Shown: positions 8,485-16,811 of the stretch, in pieces
Layout: each line of letters opens with the position of its first letter
Numbering within the stretch: the first letter of the stretch is position 1
Source: Candidatus Zixiibacteriota bacterium
GTDB taxonomy: Bacteria; Zixibacteria; MSB-5A5; GN15; FEB-12
Direction: 5' to 3'
Assembly (NCBI GenBank): GCA_029860345.1
Contig: JAOUBJ010000002.1
Coordinates: 332,041 to 396,040 of the forward strand
Length of the DNA: 64,000 nt
Made by a program: the position numbers and the translations under genes
The notes under the pieces: generated by a model
The model's database searches: none
The model's input: the letters and a program-made list of their open reading frames with translations, nothing else
Told to the model about the DNA's origin: nothing

Positions 8485-9975
8485 TCAGTACGGACAAGCA
8501 ACGGGTTCGGGGCCTCCCGTGAACATGTAGTCCACAACATAAACCAAGTCGGCAATGTCCAATAGTCCCATACTGCCGTCTACATCGGCTTCATCGTAGC
8601 AATCCGGTTCGGGGCCACCTGAGAACATGAAGTCGACCAGGTAGACCAGGTCAGCTATATCCATTTGATCGGCTGGATCGTCGTCTATGTTCCCTGCTAT
8701 GCCGGTGCAGCAGTAGTCCTGAAGGTACTTCAAAGTTATGAAGTCACTCGTATAAGAGGCGCTGGGGTAAACTGATAAGCCGGTTACGTAAACAGCCCCG
8801 GTATTGTCTACGACAATGGCCTCCGAAAGGTCAGTATCACTCTCCGGTCCGTCGTATCGTTGGGTCCACCGTTCATTGCCGTCTCTATCATATTTGATAG
8901 TGAGAAAATCGCCGTAGTTTTGTTCCCCGTCATAACCAGTGATATAGATGCCTCCGTCGCTGTCCAGAGCCATGTCTCGAAGAATGTCCATAGAGTGTTC
9001 CGGGCTCTTATAATAGCGAATCCACAACGTGTCGCCACTCCCGGATATTTTGACCGTTCTAAAGTCGTGATCGGGCTCTTCCGGTGCGCCTCCAGCGATG
9101 ATTAGATTGTCTTCGCTGTCGACACCTATATTGGGTATAGCGGTTCCTAAGGATGGGTTTACCCACGCCGTGTCCCCATTTGGATAGAGCTTTGCAATAC
9201 CGGTCCCACAGACTATAACAGACTGCGCGTTGTCCAGCACGATGCACGAGCCCCCCGGAGTTCTCGACCACAGCAAGGTGCCGTCGGCATCGTACTTAAT
9301 GGTGATCTGTTCTCCGACGACGTAGACCGCCCCCGAGGCGTCAACGGCTATCGCTTCTCGTCCATTCAATCCACCGGGACTGTAAATCCTCGCCCAGGCA
9401 GTGTCTCCGTTAGGAAGATACTTGGCTGTCAGGAATCCATCGTTCTGGCCTATGTGCCCGGTGACATATGCATTGCCGAGTGCATCGACAGCCAGGTCGC
9501 TGGCATGATTCTGGTAATTGGTGGGGAGGTTCAAAAGCCTCGTCCAGACAGTATCGCCGTCAGGAGAGTACTTGATTGTGGCATAATCGGCGCTGTGTTC
9601 GACTCCGGAAACAGTGCACAGTATGAACACGTTTCCAGATGGACCCACCTCAATATCTACCACATCGTCGTCGTCGCCACCCGGCCCGTCGTAATCCGCG
9701 ATCCAGAACCGGTGTCCCGTGGGCGAATACTTCACTGTGGCCAGATCATCACTTGATGCGCCGGCCACCACGCCTGTCACGTACAGGTTGCCGTCTGCGT
9801 CCAGGGCCAGAGCACGGGCCCAATCCAAGGCACCGTTGTAAACGGGATACTGACGTGTCCAGTCCAGCTCCACGTTCTGAGCACTTGCGGCTACCCCTAA
9901 CTGTAGTGTAAAAATAATACCCAATGCACGCCATACGCTCTTTGGCATTCTCATGTTAAACATCCTCTTAGTCAT
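8485..9975 (-). CDS. Secreted beta-propeller (SBBP / delta-60-type repeat) protein with dockerin-like tail
   Basis: A 496-aa exported protein. I place the start at the ATG at 9975 (AGGGGA 7 nt upstream) rather than 12 codons earlier; it gives a signal peptide ending near VAASAQ. The body is a run of about 45-residue units of the type ALDADGNLYVTGVV...TVKYSPTG, typical of bacterial SBBP propellers. The last 70 residues hold two dockerin-like calcium-loop repeats (MDIADLVYLVDFMFSGG and LLDIADLVYVVDYMFTGG), ending GGPEPVACPY. It is transcribed from a very good promoter at 10069-10096. A decayed partial copy lies just upstream (10184-10325). It lies within the tRNA-Leu-bounded region. Likely cell-surface; no activity can be inferred. 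Confidence 0.8.
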   Translation of the reverse strand: MTKRMFNMRMPKSVWRALGIIFTLQLGVAASAQNVELDWTRQYPVYNGALDWARALALDADGNLYVTGVVAGASSDDLATVKYSPTGHRFWIADYDGPGGDDDDVVDIEVGPSGNVFILCTVSGVEHSADYATIKYSPDGDTVWTRLLNLPTNYQNHASDLAVDALGNAYVTGHIGQNDGFLTAKYLPNGDTAWARIYSPGGLNGREAIAVDASGAVYVVGEQITIKYDADGTLLWSRTPGGSCIVLDNAQSVIVCGTGIAKLYPNGDTAWVNPSLGTAIPNIGVDSEDNLIIAGGAPEEPDHDFRTVKISGSGDTLWIRYYKSPEHSMDILRDMALDSDGGIYITGYDGEQNYGDFLTIKYDRDGNERWTQRYDGPESDTDLSEAIVVDNTGAVYVTGLSVYPSASYTSDFITLKYLQDYCCTGIAGNIDDDPADQMDIADLVYLVDFMFSGGPEPDCYDEADVDGSMGLLDIADLVYVVDYMFTGGPEPVACPY

Positions 9976-10068
9976 AACGGTCCCCTCATGTGATTCACCA
10001 GCTCCGAACACAAAAGTCTACCCGACATCATCCCTGCTTAGTTGTATCATCCTGAGTCTTGCAGGAGC

Positions 10069-10096
10069 ATTATAAACCATGTTGAAAAGTTGTCAA
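10069..10096 (-). promoter_or_regulatory. Strong sigma-70-type promoter for the beta-propeller gene
   Basis: Read on the minus strand: TTGACA (10096-10091), a 16-bp spacer, TATAAT (10074-10069). Both hexamers are perfect. It lies about 94 bp upstream of the chosen start at 9975 and is back-to-back with a rightward promoter at 10128. Confidence 0.75.
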
Positions 10097-10134
10097 GCAA
10101 AAAAAATGGACAAATGAGATTTGTGACTTGACAC
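10092..10134 (+). repeat. 43-bp duplicated divergent-promoter cassette, copy 1
   Basis: 43 bp repeated at 10788-10830 with one mismatch. Its ends form an inverted repeat (TGTCAAG at 10091-10097 and CTTGACA at 10127-10133), so each arm supplies a -35 hexamer pointing outward. Confidence 0.8.
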
Positions 10135-10156
10135 ACTGTGGCAGATGGTGTATTAT
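10128..10156 (+). promoter_or_regulatory. Rightward promoter, now orphaned
   Basis: TTGACA (10128-10133), 17-bp spacer, TATTAT (10151-10156). It reads into the antisense strand of a gene fragment, so no intact gene appears to be served. It duplicates the promoter of the large surface protein at 10824. Confidence 0.5.
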
Positions 10157-10183
10157 ATTATGATATCAGACATCTTTTCAAGT

Positions 10184-10325
10184 AGACTATGTGCCCGGTC
10201 ACATAGGTATTGCCGAACTCATCAACAACCAGATCGCTGGCATGCTGGTAACCGGTGGGGAAGTTCAGAACACTCTCCCACAGCGTGACGCAATCAGGTG
10301 AGTACTTGATTGTGGTGTAGTTCAC
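10184..10325 (-). pseudogene. Fragment of a beta-propeller repeat gene
   Basis: The minus strand encodes about 47 residues (TTIKYSPDCVTLWESVLNF through FGNTYVTGHI) closely resembling repeats of the intact protein encoded at 8485-9975 (ATIKYSPDGDTVWTRLLNL, LGNAYVTGHI). The similarity begins and ends abruptly and there is no start, signal peptide or tail. It is a remnant of duplication or recombination. Confidence 0.7.
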
Positions 10326-10469
10326 ATTCGGCCCTGTCCAGAGAGGACTCCGCTTGGAATGTATCCGGATAATCCGGATGGGCTGCGGCAGTCTCAGCTT
10401 GAGCTTAAACCTGATCCGGTGTTTACGGTGGTCGTGCAACGCCGCAGATGAAACCACGGTTTCTGCCGA

Positions 10470-10502
10470 ACAAAAAGCCCTGCCAACGCGTGGCAGGGCT
10501 TC
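10470..10502 (-). terminator. Rho-independent terminator after the 55-aa gene
   Basis: On the minus strand AGCCCTGCCA pairs with TTGGCAGGGCT around CGCG and is followed by TTTTGTT. It lies 31 bp downstream of the small gene ending at 10533. Confidence 0.75.
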
Positions 10503-10532
10503 AGCCGGGAGAGTTAACTGTGTCTATGGCGG

Positions 10533-10700
10533 CTACGATAACCACATCCGGTAAATCGTGTAAACTGCAGCGATACCGGCGCCGATTAGCTTCCAGTACT
10601 TTTTGCGCGGTTGCCACCGTTCCCAACGGAAGTAAAACCACCCTCCTCGCTTTTCGGCTTTGCCGGTGAGGTTGCTGCTACTGCTCGTGTTCATTCGCAT
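10533..10700 (-). CDS. Small putative membrane protein, 55 aa
   Basis: A short gene not previously called in this stretch. ATG at 10700 follows GCGGAG with 6-nt spacing. The product begins MRMNTSSSSNLTG, is very basic and Trp/Tyr-rich in the middle (GWFYFRWERWQPRKKYWK), and ends with one hydrophobic segment (LIGAGIAAVYTIYRMWLS). An outward promoter (10792-10764) lies about 60 bp upstream and a strong terminator lies just after the stop, so it looks like a complete small transcription unit. Function unknown; it could be a membrane peptide or toxin-like peptide. I recognise no family. It lies between the two copies of the 43-bp promoter cassette. Confidence 0.6.
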   Translation of the reverse strand: MRMNTSSSSNLTGKAEKRGGWFYFRWERWQPRKKYWKLIGAGIAAVYTIYRMWLS

Positions 10701-10763
10701 AATTACTCCGCGATGATAAAAGGTTGGTGGATAGGTTTATTGAGTGAATTTATTGCCACAGCT

Positions 10764-10792
10764 AGAATAAGCATCTTGGAAGCAAAAGTCAG
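10764..10792 (-). promoter_or_regulatory. Leftward promoter of the 55-aa gene
   Basis: Minus strand: CTGACT (10792-10787), 17-bp spacer, TATTCT (10769-10764). The -35 is the left arm of the second copy of the 43-bp cassette. It is weaker than the equivalent promoter at 10096. Confidence 0.45.
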
Positions 10793-10830
10793 GCAAAAAA
10801 AATGGACAAATGAGATTTGTGACTTGACAC
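10788..10830 (+). repeat. 43-bp divergent-promoter cassette, copy 2
   Basis: Second copy of the 10092-10134 sequence with one substitution, which weakens the leftward -35 (TTGACA becomes CTGACT in the extended context). The rightward -35 is intact. Confidence 0.8.
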
Positions 10831-10852
10831 GGACTGGCTGATGGCATATGTT
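10824..10852 (+). promoter_or_regulatory. Promoter of the large subtilase-like gene
   Basis: TTGACA (10824-10829), 17-bp spacer, TATGTT (10847-10852). This leaves a 5' leader of about 150 nt before the start codon at 11009. Confidence 0.55.
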
Positions 10853-11008
10853 GAAATACTAACCATATTCTCAACCAGGGCCCCGGCTGTTGCCAAAAAG
10901 GTCCACTGTAGACCCCTTTGGGCGGTAGAGCAGGGTGGGAAGATGTGCAATTTGATCGGTAATGTTGCAAGGTATCCGTCGAACCGCATTTTTCGGAGGA
11001 GGAATCGA

Positions 11009-14000
11009 ATGCAGATCAGAAGAGGTTTAGCCATTGTGTGGATGATAGCCATCGCTCTGTTGGCTGTCATAAGTGCAAGTGTTCTTGGGGAGGAAACACG
11101 GGTCAACGACCGGTTTTTTATCAAATTCGCTTCCATACCGCCATTTGATACCGACACCGGCGACGTATTGGAGCACGACTCACTTGATTCTGATGTTTAT
11201 GATCTACTGAATGACTACAACTGTGATTCTCTCAAAAAATGGTATTCAGTTCTCCAGAATTGCAATATGGCCCAATGGTATACTGCTTTCCACTCCGGGC
11301 GACCGGAACTGGGGAATCTCGAAGACACTATGCTGGCGCTGGGAGCAATTGAAACAGTAGATTATTACGACACCGGATGTGTGTGCGAGGAAACCAGCTG
11401 GCCACCCGATGATCCAGATTATAAAGACAACCAGGAGTTCCTCTTTCGTTTCCTCAACCTCGACTCAGCTCACATGATCGAAACAGGTGACACTTCGATT
11501 ATCATCGCAATCTATGCCGGCGATCCCTATCAATGGTCACACGAGGACCTCAAACCGAATCTCTGGGTTCATCCAGGTGAGGATCTTAACAGCAACGGGA
11601 CATTGGAGCCGTGGTGGGACACATTGGACTCAAACGGTGTCTACGGCGATTTCGACGGCCTGGACAACGACAGCGATGGCTTCATAGACAATCTGATAGG
11701 TGGATACTATAGTTTAGACGACATCAAAGAGGCGGAAACCGTTGGGCATTTCCATGAGACTCCCTCGGCGGGAGTCGCCGCTGCTGTGGACAATTTTAAG
11801 GGGGGACGCGGAGCTTGCCCCGATTGTCGATTGGCTGGCTGGTCGAGGCATCAGGATGCTGACAGCGTGCCCGAGATGCTGATTCGCGAAGGCGTGCGTA
11901 TCCTAAACAAGAGCCGGGTATGTAGAGAAAGAAGCGAAGACAAACTATTTAATGACTTTCTCGAGGAATTGGCTGATTCGAACGGTACTTACTGCAAATC
12001 TGGCGGCAACTATGTGGGCTTGGCATGTTGCAGTGGTGCGCCGACCTGTGTGGCCGGCTTCGGCTTTGCTGACACGGTACCTGATTCCAACTCTCTGCTT
12101 GTCGCAAGTTACTCGACTGGTCACGATGTTGCCTTCGCACTACCGGCCAGCGACGTCTATTGGACCACCAGGATGCAATCTGGGTACGGCGGTTTTGGAG
12201 GTTCTTCCGCCGCCAGTCCAATGATGGCCGGAATCTATGGCCTAATGATGTCCTATGACCTGCACAACGATACTATTGACTGGACCATCGATTCAATAAC
12301 TAACCGCTTAGCAGCATCGTGTACACCCATTGAGCCACTTTTGGTCAATGCTCCCCCGGAGGTGATCGGTGGATTTGGATATGGATACCCCAATGTCTAT
12401 CAGGCCATGACCGTAAGGGGCACTTACAACGCTTACCGGCTGAGTCATCAGCGCTTGACGCTGTTGGATACTCTCGAGGCCGTTAAACGTCCCTATTGGG
12501 CGGGCGATTCGTTGACATTGGTGTTTGGTTGGAAGTGTGACGTCAAAGACCTTGATAGTGTGAGAGTCACGCTCATTTCTCCAGACCTCACCTTGGATTT
12601 CATTGATGCCACCACCCTGTTCGAAGACGTGGCCAGAAGCTCTGTGTATGAGGATACACTAAGTTTTGTAGTGCCGCTGAGTGCGGAGGCCAACGAACCA
12701 TACCAACTGATGCTGGTCATGTCTGGTTCCGATGGCTACGTTGACACGATTTCAGTTCCGGGTATTGTACTGTGTCCAAGGCCGGAATACTCGGTAACCG
12801 ACCTAACGACATCACCAACACAAATTCCTCCACCATTTTACGCGTATCCAACAGCGGCCAATGTTGATGCCGATGCGAGTCTGGAAGTTCTCTTTTACAA
12901 GACTGATTCGCTCTACTGCCTTGACCTGGGCACGGGAGTCGCGGAAACAGGCTTTCCCAAATACTGTGACATCGTCCCATCTCAAACAAACGGTATCGTC
13001 TCACCGGCCCTGGGCGATTTAGATGGAGACGGAGCAATGGACATTCTTTACAGCCCCTCAGAGTACTCAATTACTGTCGTTGACGGCGACGGTAGCGCCT
13101 TGACAGGCTGGTCCACCAAGACGTTCTCAGCTCGGCACTTGTGTTCCCCTGTTATCTCGGACCTGGACATGGACGGTTCATTGGATGTTATCCTGGTCAC
13201 CGGCGATTCGTTGCATTGTTTCGATAACCAGGGCAATGCTGTATCCGGTTTTCCGAAGGCTACGGCCGGTTACGCGCCGAAAACATCGCCAAGCGTGGGT
13301 GATCTTGACGGAGATGGGTTTCCAGAGCTGGCCTTCGTTAGTGACGGCGGTCTGGAGATTTTCGACGCTCTGTGCGATACATCTCGTTATATCAACACGG
13401 ATTTTTCTGGAAACCGCAACACGAAAATGGGTGATATTAACATCGATGGCAGGTTGGAGCTACTGGTTCCCGATGTCTTTCCAGATAGCACGCTTGGACA
13501 CTTGGTAGTTGTTGCATATGACGCAGACTCCGGTTTCACGACGAAGGATACACTTTTATACGGCAGCCCAACTAGGCCGTTTTTGCCCCGCAACAATGAT
13601 ACTTGTGGCTTTGATGGCTACTCACTCGCCGATGTCACCGGCAATGGGTTTCCCAACGCAACAGCTATCAACAATCTTGAGGTGGAGTATGCATCATATG
13701 CAGATTGTTGGATGTATTTTGACTCTGCAGGCGGGCAACAAACACTGTTGGATAATCAAGAATTCCTGAAATCATTCAACCATTTTCAACAAAATGACCT
13801 GACAGAACATAGCATGAGTCATGTTACATACTGCAATCTCGATGGAGACAGTGACATGGATATGCTGTATAGCTGCGTCGGAGGTCATTATCTATACGGA
13901 CACAATATCGACGGAGATCCGTTGTTCGGCAATAGTCTCAGGGTAGTCTTCGATTTCCGTTCGCAGCAGGCTCCGTTTATGAGCGGAGGCCAATACCTCC

Positions 14001-15607
14001 ACACACCAGTTATGGGGACGGCAGTGGTTCCGGATGGGAACAAGACCTGGATTATCACGTCCGACGAATGCAGGTGGACAGTCGGGACCGACATGCACAG
14101 GTCCGCTAGTGTGCGATGCCTGCAATTGGATTATGCCAACCCCAAGCAAGAATGGCCGCTGTACCGTCATGACACATACATGACCGGCTGCTACCGCCAG
14201 CCCTGGATGGGTGTAATCGATACCAACATTACCTGGCGCGATACTGTCTACTTGTACGGGGATCTTACTATCTCAGGAGGCGATACCCTCACCGTTAAGG
14301 CAGGCACGGTAGTACTTTCACATGATGACGACTTTGGGCGCGCAGGTGGTGATACTACGAAAGTAGAGTTGACGGTACAAGGTCACCTGAGTATAGAAGG
14401 CACCAGTTCCAATCACATTGTCTTTAGTTCACTCGACGGTACCGCTGGAGATTGGTATGGTATAGTTGTTGATAGCGGCAGTATCTCAATGAACTATGTC
14501 GACATCAAGTATGCCTATGCCGGTGTCTACGACAAAGGAAGCAGTACCGATACGATTCTAAACTGTGTCATCTCTAACAGTGACGTCTACGGTATTCGGA
14601 CAGAGAACTCCGATCTTCTGATCAAGAACACAACTGTGAAAGACATGACGACCGGTTACGGGATATATGTGGACTCCTGCCAACCGAGTCTGGTTGACGA
14701 CTCGGTGATCGCGTGTGAGGAAGGTATATACCTTAAGCGGAGCAAAATGACTCTTGAGGATTGTGTCATTGTTGGACCGGGCGCAACCGGTGTACATGTC
14801 TGGGCCACTTCGGACAGTGCTGCACATCTGACCGACCTGGAGATCACCGGTAGTTTCACCCGACACATATACCTGGATGCAACCAGCGCTGAAATCAACA
14901 ATTGTGTCATTGCATCACCCACCGATTCCACCAGATCAGACTATGGAATCCTGGCCTCACTCACTTACGACGTGAAATTGCGAGAGACCGCTATCCACAA
15001 TTACGATGCAGCCGGGATTTACGCGGGGTTTTGCATCTTTCAAGGCGAGAGTGACGAGTGGAACTTGGGTGATTATGACACGACGCAGGGGACACACGGT
15101 AACAACTCGATCCACACTGATGACGAACCGTCGTATGCCGTCGATGGGCCAACAAGTGGGCCCAATCTTCTGGCACATGGCAACTACTGGGTTACGTGTC
15201 CACATGAAGATACAACCCTGTACCGTCTGGCCGGTACTTACATAGTGTCGGACAGCGCTTGTCTGGAGACTGACCCCCATGCACCGGCGGGTAAAGCTCA
15301 GGTGACCGGCGAACTGGCAAACTTACCGATGCGATTTGAATTATATCCAAACTACCCTAACCCTTTCAACCCCTCTACGACTATTCGGTTCGATCTGCCA
15401 AAGACAACCGACGTACACTTGGTTGTCTACAATCTTTTGGGACAGAAAGTGATTACACTTAAGGATGGTGTCATGCCTGCAGGCTGGCATTCAGTAGTTT
15501 GGAACGGTCGAAGTGGTGGCGGCAAGCCGGTGGCTTCAGGCGTGTACTTCTACCGCATTGAAACCGACTTCGACGTAAGCAGCAAGAAGATGATGCTCAT
15601 AAAGTAG
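11009..15607 (+). CDS. Large secreted subtilase-like protein with FG-GAP, beta-helix and type IX secretion C-terminal domain
   Basis: 1532 aa from the ATG at 11009 (GGAGGAGG-type site upstream, signal peptide MQIRRG...VISASVLGE); an in-frame ATG at 10841 lies inside the promoter and is rejected. Residues about 150-480 resemble subtilisin-fold S8 peptidases: a YAGDPYQWSHEDLKPNLWV segment, HETPSAGVAAA (His) and GGSSAASPMMAG (Ser). By my alignment the Asp of the usual DTG motif is Tyr169, so catalysis is doubtful. FG-GAP/VCBS repeats follow (DLDGDGAMDILY, about 600-1050), then a right-handed beta-helix (about 1130-1390). The tail (YPNYPNPFNPSTTIRFDL to KKMMLIK) is a type IX secretion sorting domain. 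It is 18 bp upstream of, and probably co-transcribed with, the next gene. Confidence 0.85.
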   Translation: MQIRRGLAIVWMIAIALLAVISASVLGEETRVNDRFFIKFASIPPFDTDTGDVLEHDSLDSDVYDLLNDYNCDSLKKWYSVLQNCNMAQWYTAFHSGRPELGNLEDTMLALGAIETVDYYDTGCVCEETSWPPDDPDYKDNQEFLFRFLNLDSAHMIETGDTSIIIAIYAGDPYQWSHEDLKPNLWVHPGEDLNSNGTLEPWWDTLDSNGVYGDFDGLDNDSDGFIDNLIGGYYSLDDIKEAETVGHFHETPSAGVAAAVDNFKGGRGACPDCRLAGWSRHQDADSVPEMLIREGVRILNKSRVCRERSEDKLFNDFLEELADSNGTYCKSGGNYVGLACCSGAPTCVAGFGFADTVPDSNSLLVASYSTGHDVAFALPASDVYWTTRMQSGYGGFGGSSAASPMMAGIYGLMMSYDLHNDTIDWTIDSITNRLAASCTPIEPLLVNAPPEVIGGFGYGYPNVYQAMTVRGTYNAYRLSHQRLTLLDTLEAVKRPYWAGDSLTLVFGWKCDVKDLDSVRVTLISPDLTLDFIDATTLFEDVARSSVYEDTLSFVVPLSAEANEPYQLMLVMSGSDGYVDTISVPGIVLCPRPEYSVTDLTTSPTQIPPPFYAYPTAANVDADASLEVLFYKTDSLYCLDLGTGVAETGFPKYCDIVPSQTNGIVSPALGDLDGDGAMDILYSPSEYSITVVDGDGSALTGWSTKTFSARHLCSPVISDLDMDGSLDVILVTGDSLHCFDNQGNAVSGFPKATAGYAPKTSPSVGDLDGDGFPELAFVSDGGLEIFDALCDTSRYINTDFSGNRNTKMGDINIDGRLELLVPDVFPDSTLGHLVVVAYDADSGFTTKDTLLYGSPTRPFLPRNNDTCGFDGYSLADVTGNGFPNATAINNLEVEYASYADCWMYFDSAGGQQTLLDNQEFLKSFNHFQQNDLTEHSMSHVTYCNLDGDSDMDMLYSCVGGHYLYGHNIDGDPLFGNSLRVVFDFRSQQAPFMSGGQYLHTPVMGTAVVPDGNKTWIITSDECRWTVGTDMHRSASVRCLQLDYANPKQEWPLYRHDTYMTGCYRQPWMGVIDTNITWRDTVYLYGDLTISGGDTLTVKAGTVVLSHDDDFGRAGGDTTKVELTVQGHLSIEGTSSNHIVFSSLDGTAGDWYGIVVDSGSISMNYVDIKYAYAGVYDKGSSTDTILNCVISNSDVYGIRTENSDLLIKNTTVKDMTTGYGIYVDSCQPSLVDDSVIACEEGIYLKRSKMTLEDCVIVGPGATGVHVWATSDSAAHLTDLEITGSFTRHIYLDATSAEINNCVIASPTDSTRSDYGILASLTYDVKLRETAIHNYDAAGIYAGFCIFQGESDEWNLGDYDTTQGTHGNNSIHTDDEPSYAVDGPTSGPNLLAHGNYWVTCPHEDTTLYRLAGTYIVSDSACLETDPHAPAGKAQVTGELANLPMRFELYPNYPNPFNPSTTIRFDLPKTTDVHLVVYNLLGQKVITLKDGVMPAGWHSVVWNGRSGGGKPVASGVYFYRIETDFDVSSKKMMLIK

Positions 15608-15625
15608 TGAGAGAGGATGATTGTC

Positions 15626-16174
15626 ATGAGAATCAGATTATTCTGTATACTAATGGTAGCGACGCTAATGACTGGCGGTAGTGCTGAGGCGTCGTACAAA
15701 GGAAATCTTGAGGTTACTAAGGCCGCATTTATCACGAACACTGACAGCACCGATACGCGCAGTTTGGTAAAGTTTGAGCTGGACAGTACGGTTTTGGGAA
15801 TGGATATCAACTATGCCGTTATCGAAGTGCAGTTTGCCACTCCCACTGACAGTGCTGAGCATTTCGTAGTAACTCTGTTTCCCATGAAGGAGGCCTGGTC
15901 TGAGAATGTCAAGTGGTCATCGGGGTTGACCAAAGCCGGCGGCGACTTCCACGATGATGTTGGTATTGCTATTCCTGTTTCTGCGAAGAAAGGATATAAG
16001 GCACGCGTCAATATCTCTGAGATCCTGCAGTTGTGGGCGGACAGCAAGATAACCAACAATGGGTTTATCTTGGTGAGTGCTCAGAAAACGAGGGGAACAG
16101 GTAAGCTGCAACTCAGTGATGGTAAGCCCGACAACGCTGTATCTGGCGTTGAGGTCCGCTTCGGACCGAAGTGA
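15626..16174 (+). CDS. Exported DNRLRE-like protein, 182 aa
   Basis: A secreted protein with signal peptide MRIRLFCILMVATLMTGGSAEA. I choose the ATG at 15626 because GAGAGGA is spaced 8 nt from it, whereas the ATG at 15617 touches the ribosome-binding site. The mature part resembles DNRLRE-type beta-sandwich modules: VTKAAFITNTDSTDTRSLVKFEL, a middle EAWSENVKWSSGLTKAGGDF, and KARVNISEILQLWADSKITNNGFIL. Such modules occur in surface proteins of many phyla, usually as a domain and less often alone. It probably forms an operon with the subtilase-like gene and may be a surface partner. No terminator with a U-tract is visible; a weak hairpin lies near 16295. Confidence 0.65.
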   Translation: MRIRLFCILMVATLMTGGSAEASYKGNLEVTKAAFITNTDSTDTRSLVKFELDSTVLGMDINYAVIEVQFATPTDSAEHFVVTLFPMKEAWSENVKWSSGLTKAGGDFHDDVGIAIPVSAKKGYKARVNISEILQLWADSKITNNGFILVSAQKTRGTGKLQLSDGKPDNAVSGVEVRFGPK

Positions 16175-16417
16175 AGTGGCTGAGTTCCTTGCTGTCCCGC
16201 GGATCGCCTCGCGTGATCGGCGGGTACAGATGCGTCGCTTTCGTACTTGATTTGGTAGGAATGATGCTGCGAGTCTTCGCATGCATTCAACCGTGCAGTC
16301 CGTAGAATCTCCGCGGACTGTTAGGGGTTTGGGCTAAGCTCCTGAGGCATCTTCGCTCAACCGACAACAGTTTCAAGGTTGCGGGCTCTCAGTTAAGCGC
16401 GTATCGTATGCACGTTT

Positions 16418-16456
16418 GACGGAGTGGTGGAAATGGAAGACACCAGGGACTTCACG
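16418..16456 (+). pseudogene. Decayed tRNA-Leu copy (5' part only)
   Basis: These bases match the start of tRNA-Leu(UAA) at 16726 with a few substitutions, and about 45 bp of upstream sequence (16373-16417) also matches 16681-16725, so this is a tandem duplicate of the tRNA locus. It lacks a recognisable variable arm, T-arm and 3' acceptor. The apparent UCA anticodon is therefore not evidence of a functional suppressor or selenocysteine tRNA. Confidence 0.65.
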
Positions 16457-16523
16457 TCCCGGGGAGCGTCGAAGATCGTTTGCCTTGGCTTGGACCGATT
16501 TGGGCTGACTTGGATCACTTTGG

Positions 16524-16672
16524 ACTTAAAATGGAAAATCGCAAAAATCGCAAGTGACTGCGCCACAACGAAACTTGATGTACGTCAGGGGAATACAGCG
16601 ATTACTTATACATATGTATTAACCCCTGTTTGCCTTGATTTGGCTCAACTATGGACACTCTATGGACACCGG
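16524..16672 (+). repeat. 149-bp direct repeat, right copy
   Basis: Partner of 8161-8309; same length, about 84% identical, again beginning with ACTTAAAA. It lies between the decayed and the intact tRNA-Leu copies. Confidence 0.75.
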
Positions 16673-16725
16673 GCCTAAAAAGCAGGTTGCGGAATCCTGG
16701 TTAAGTGCTTATCGTACGAAGGTTT

Positions 16726-16811
16726 GCCGGAGTGGTGGAATTGGTAGACACCAGGGACTTAAAATCCCTTGGTTCGTTAGAACCGTGCCGGTTCAAGTCC
16801 GGCCTCCGGCA
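16726..16811 (+). tRNA. tRNA-Leu (anticodon UAA)
   Basis: 86 nt with a complete class II cloverleaf: acceptor GCCGGAG/CTCCGGC, anticodon stem AGGGA/TCCCT with loop CTTAAAA (anticodon UAA), a long variable arm (TTGGTTCGTTAGAACC), T-arm GCCGG/CCGGC with loop TTCAAGT, and discriminator A. CCA is not encoded. It is the only intact tRNA-Leu in the window and the apparent integration target for the repeats around it. Confidence 0.95.

Noticed and set aside
10841..11008. Upstream in-frame start of the 1532-aa protein
   Set aside because: The ATG lies between -35 and -10 of the promoter, while the ATG at 11009 has a strong ribosome-binding site and a signal peptide.
16418..16520. Possible UCA-anticodon tRNA (suppressor or selenocysteine)
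   Set aside because: The 5' part is a decayed tRNA-Leu duplicate and no variable arm, T-arm or 3' acceptor follows, so it cannot fold into a tRNA.
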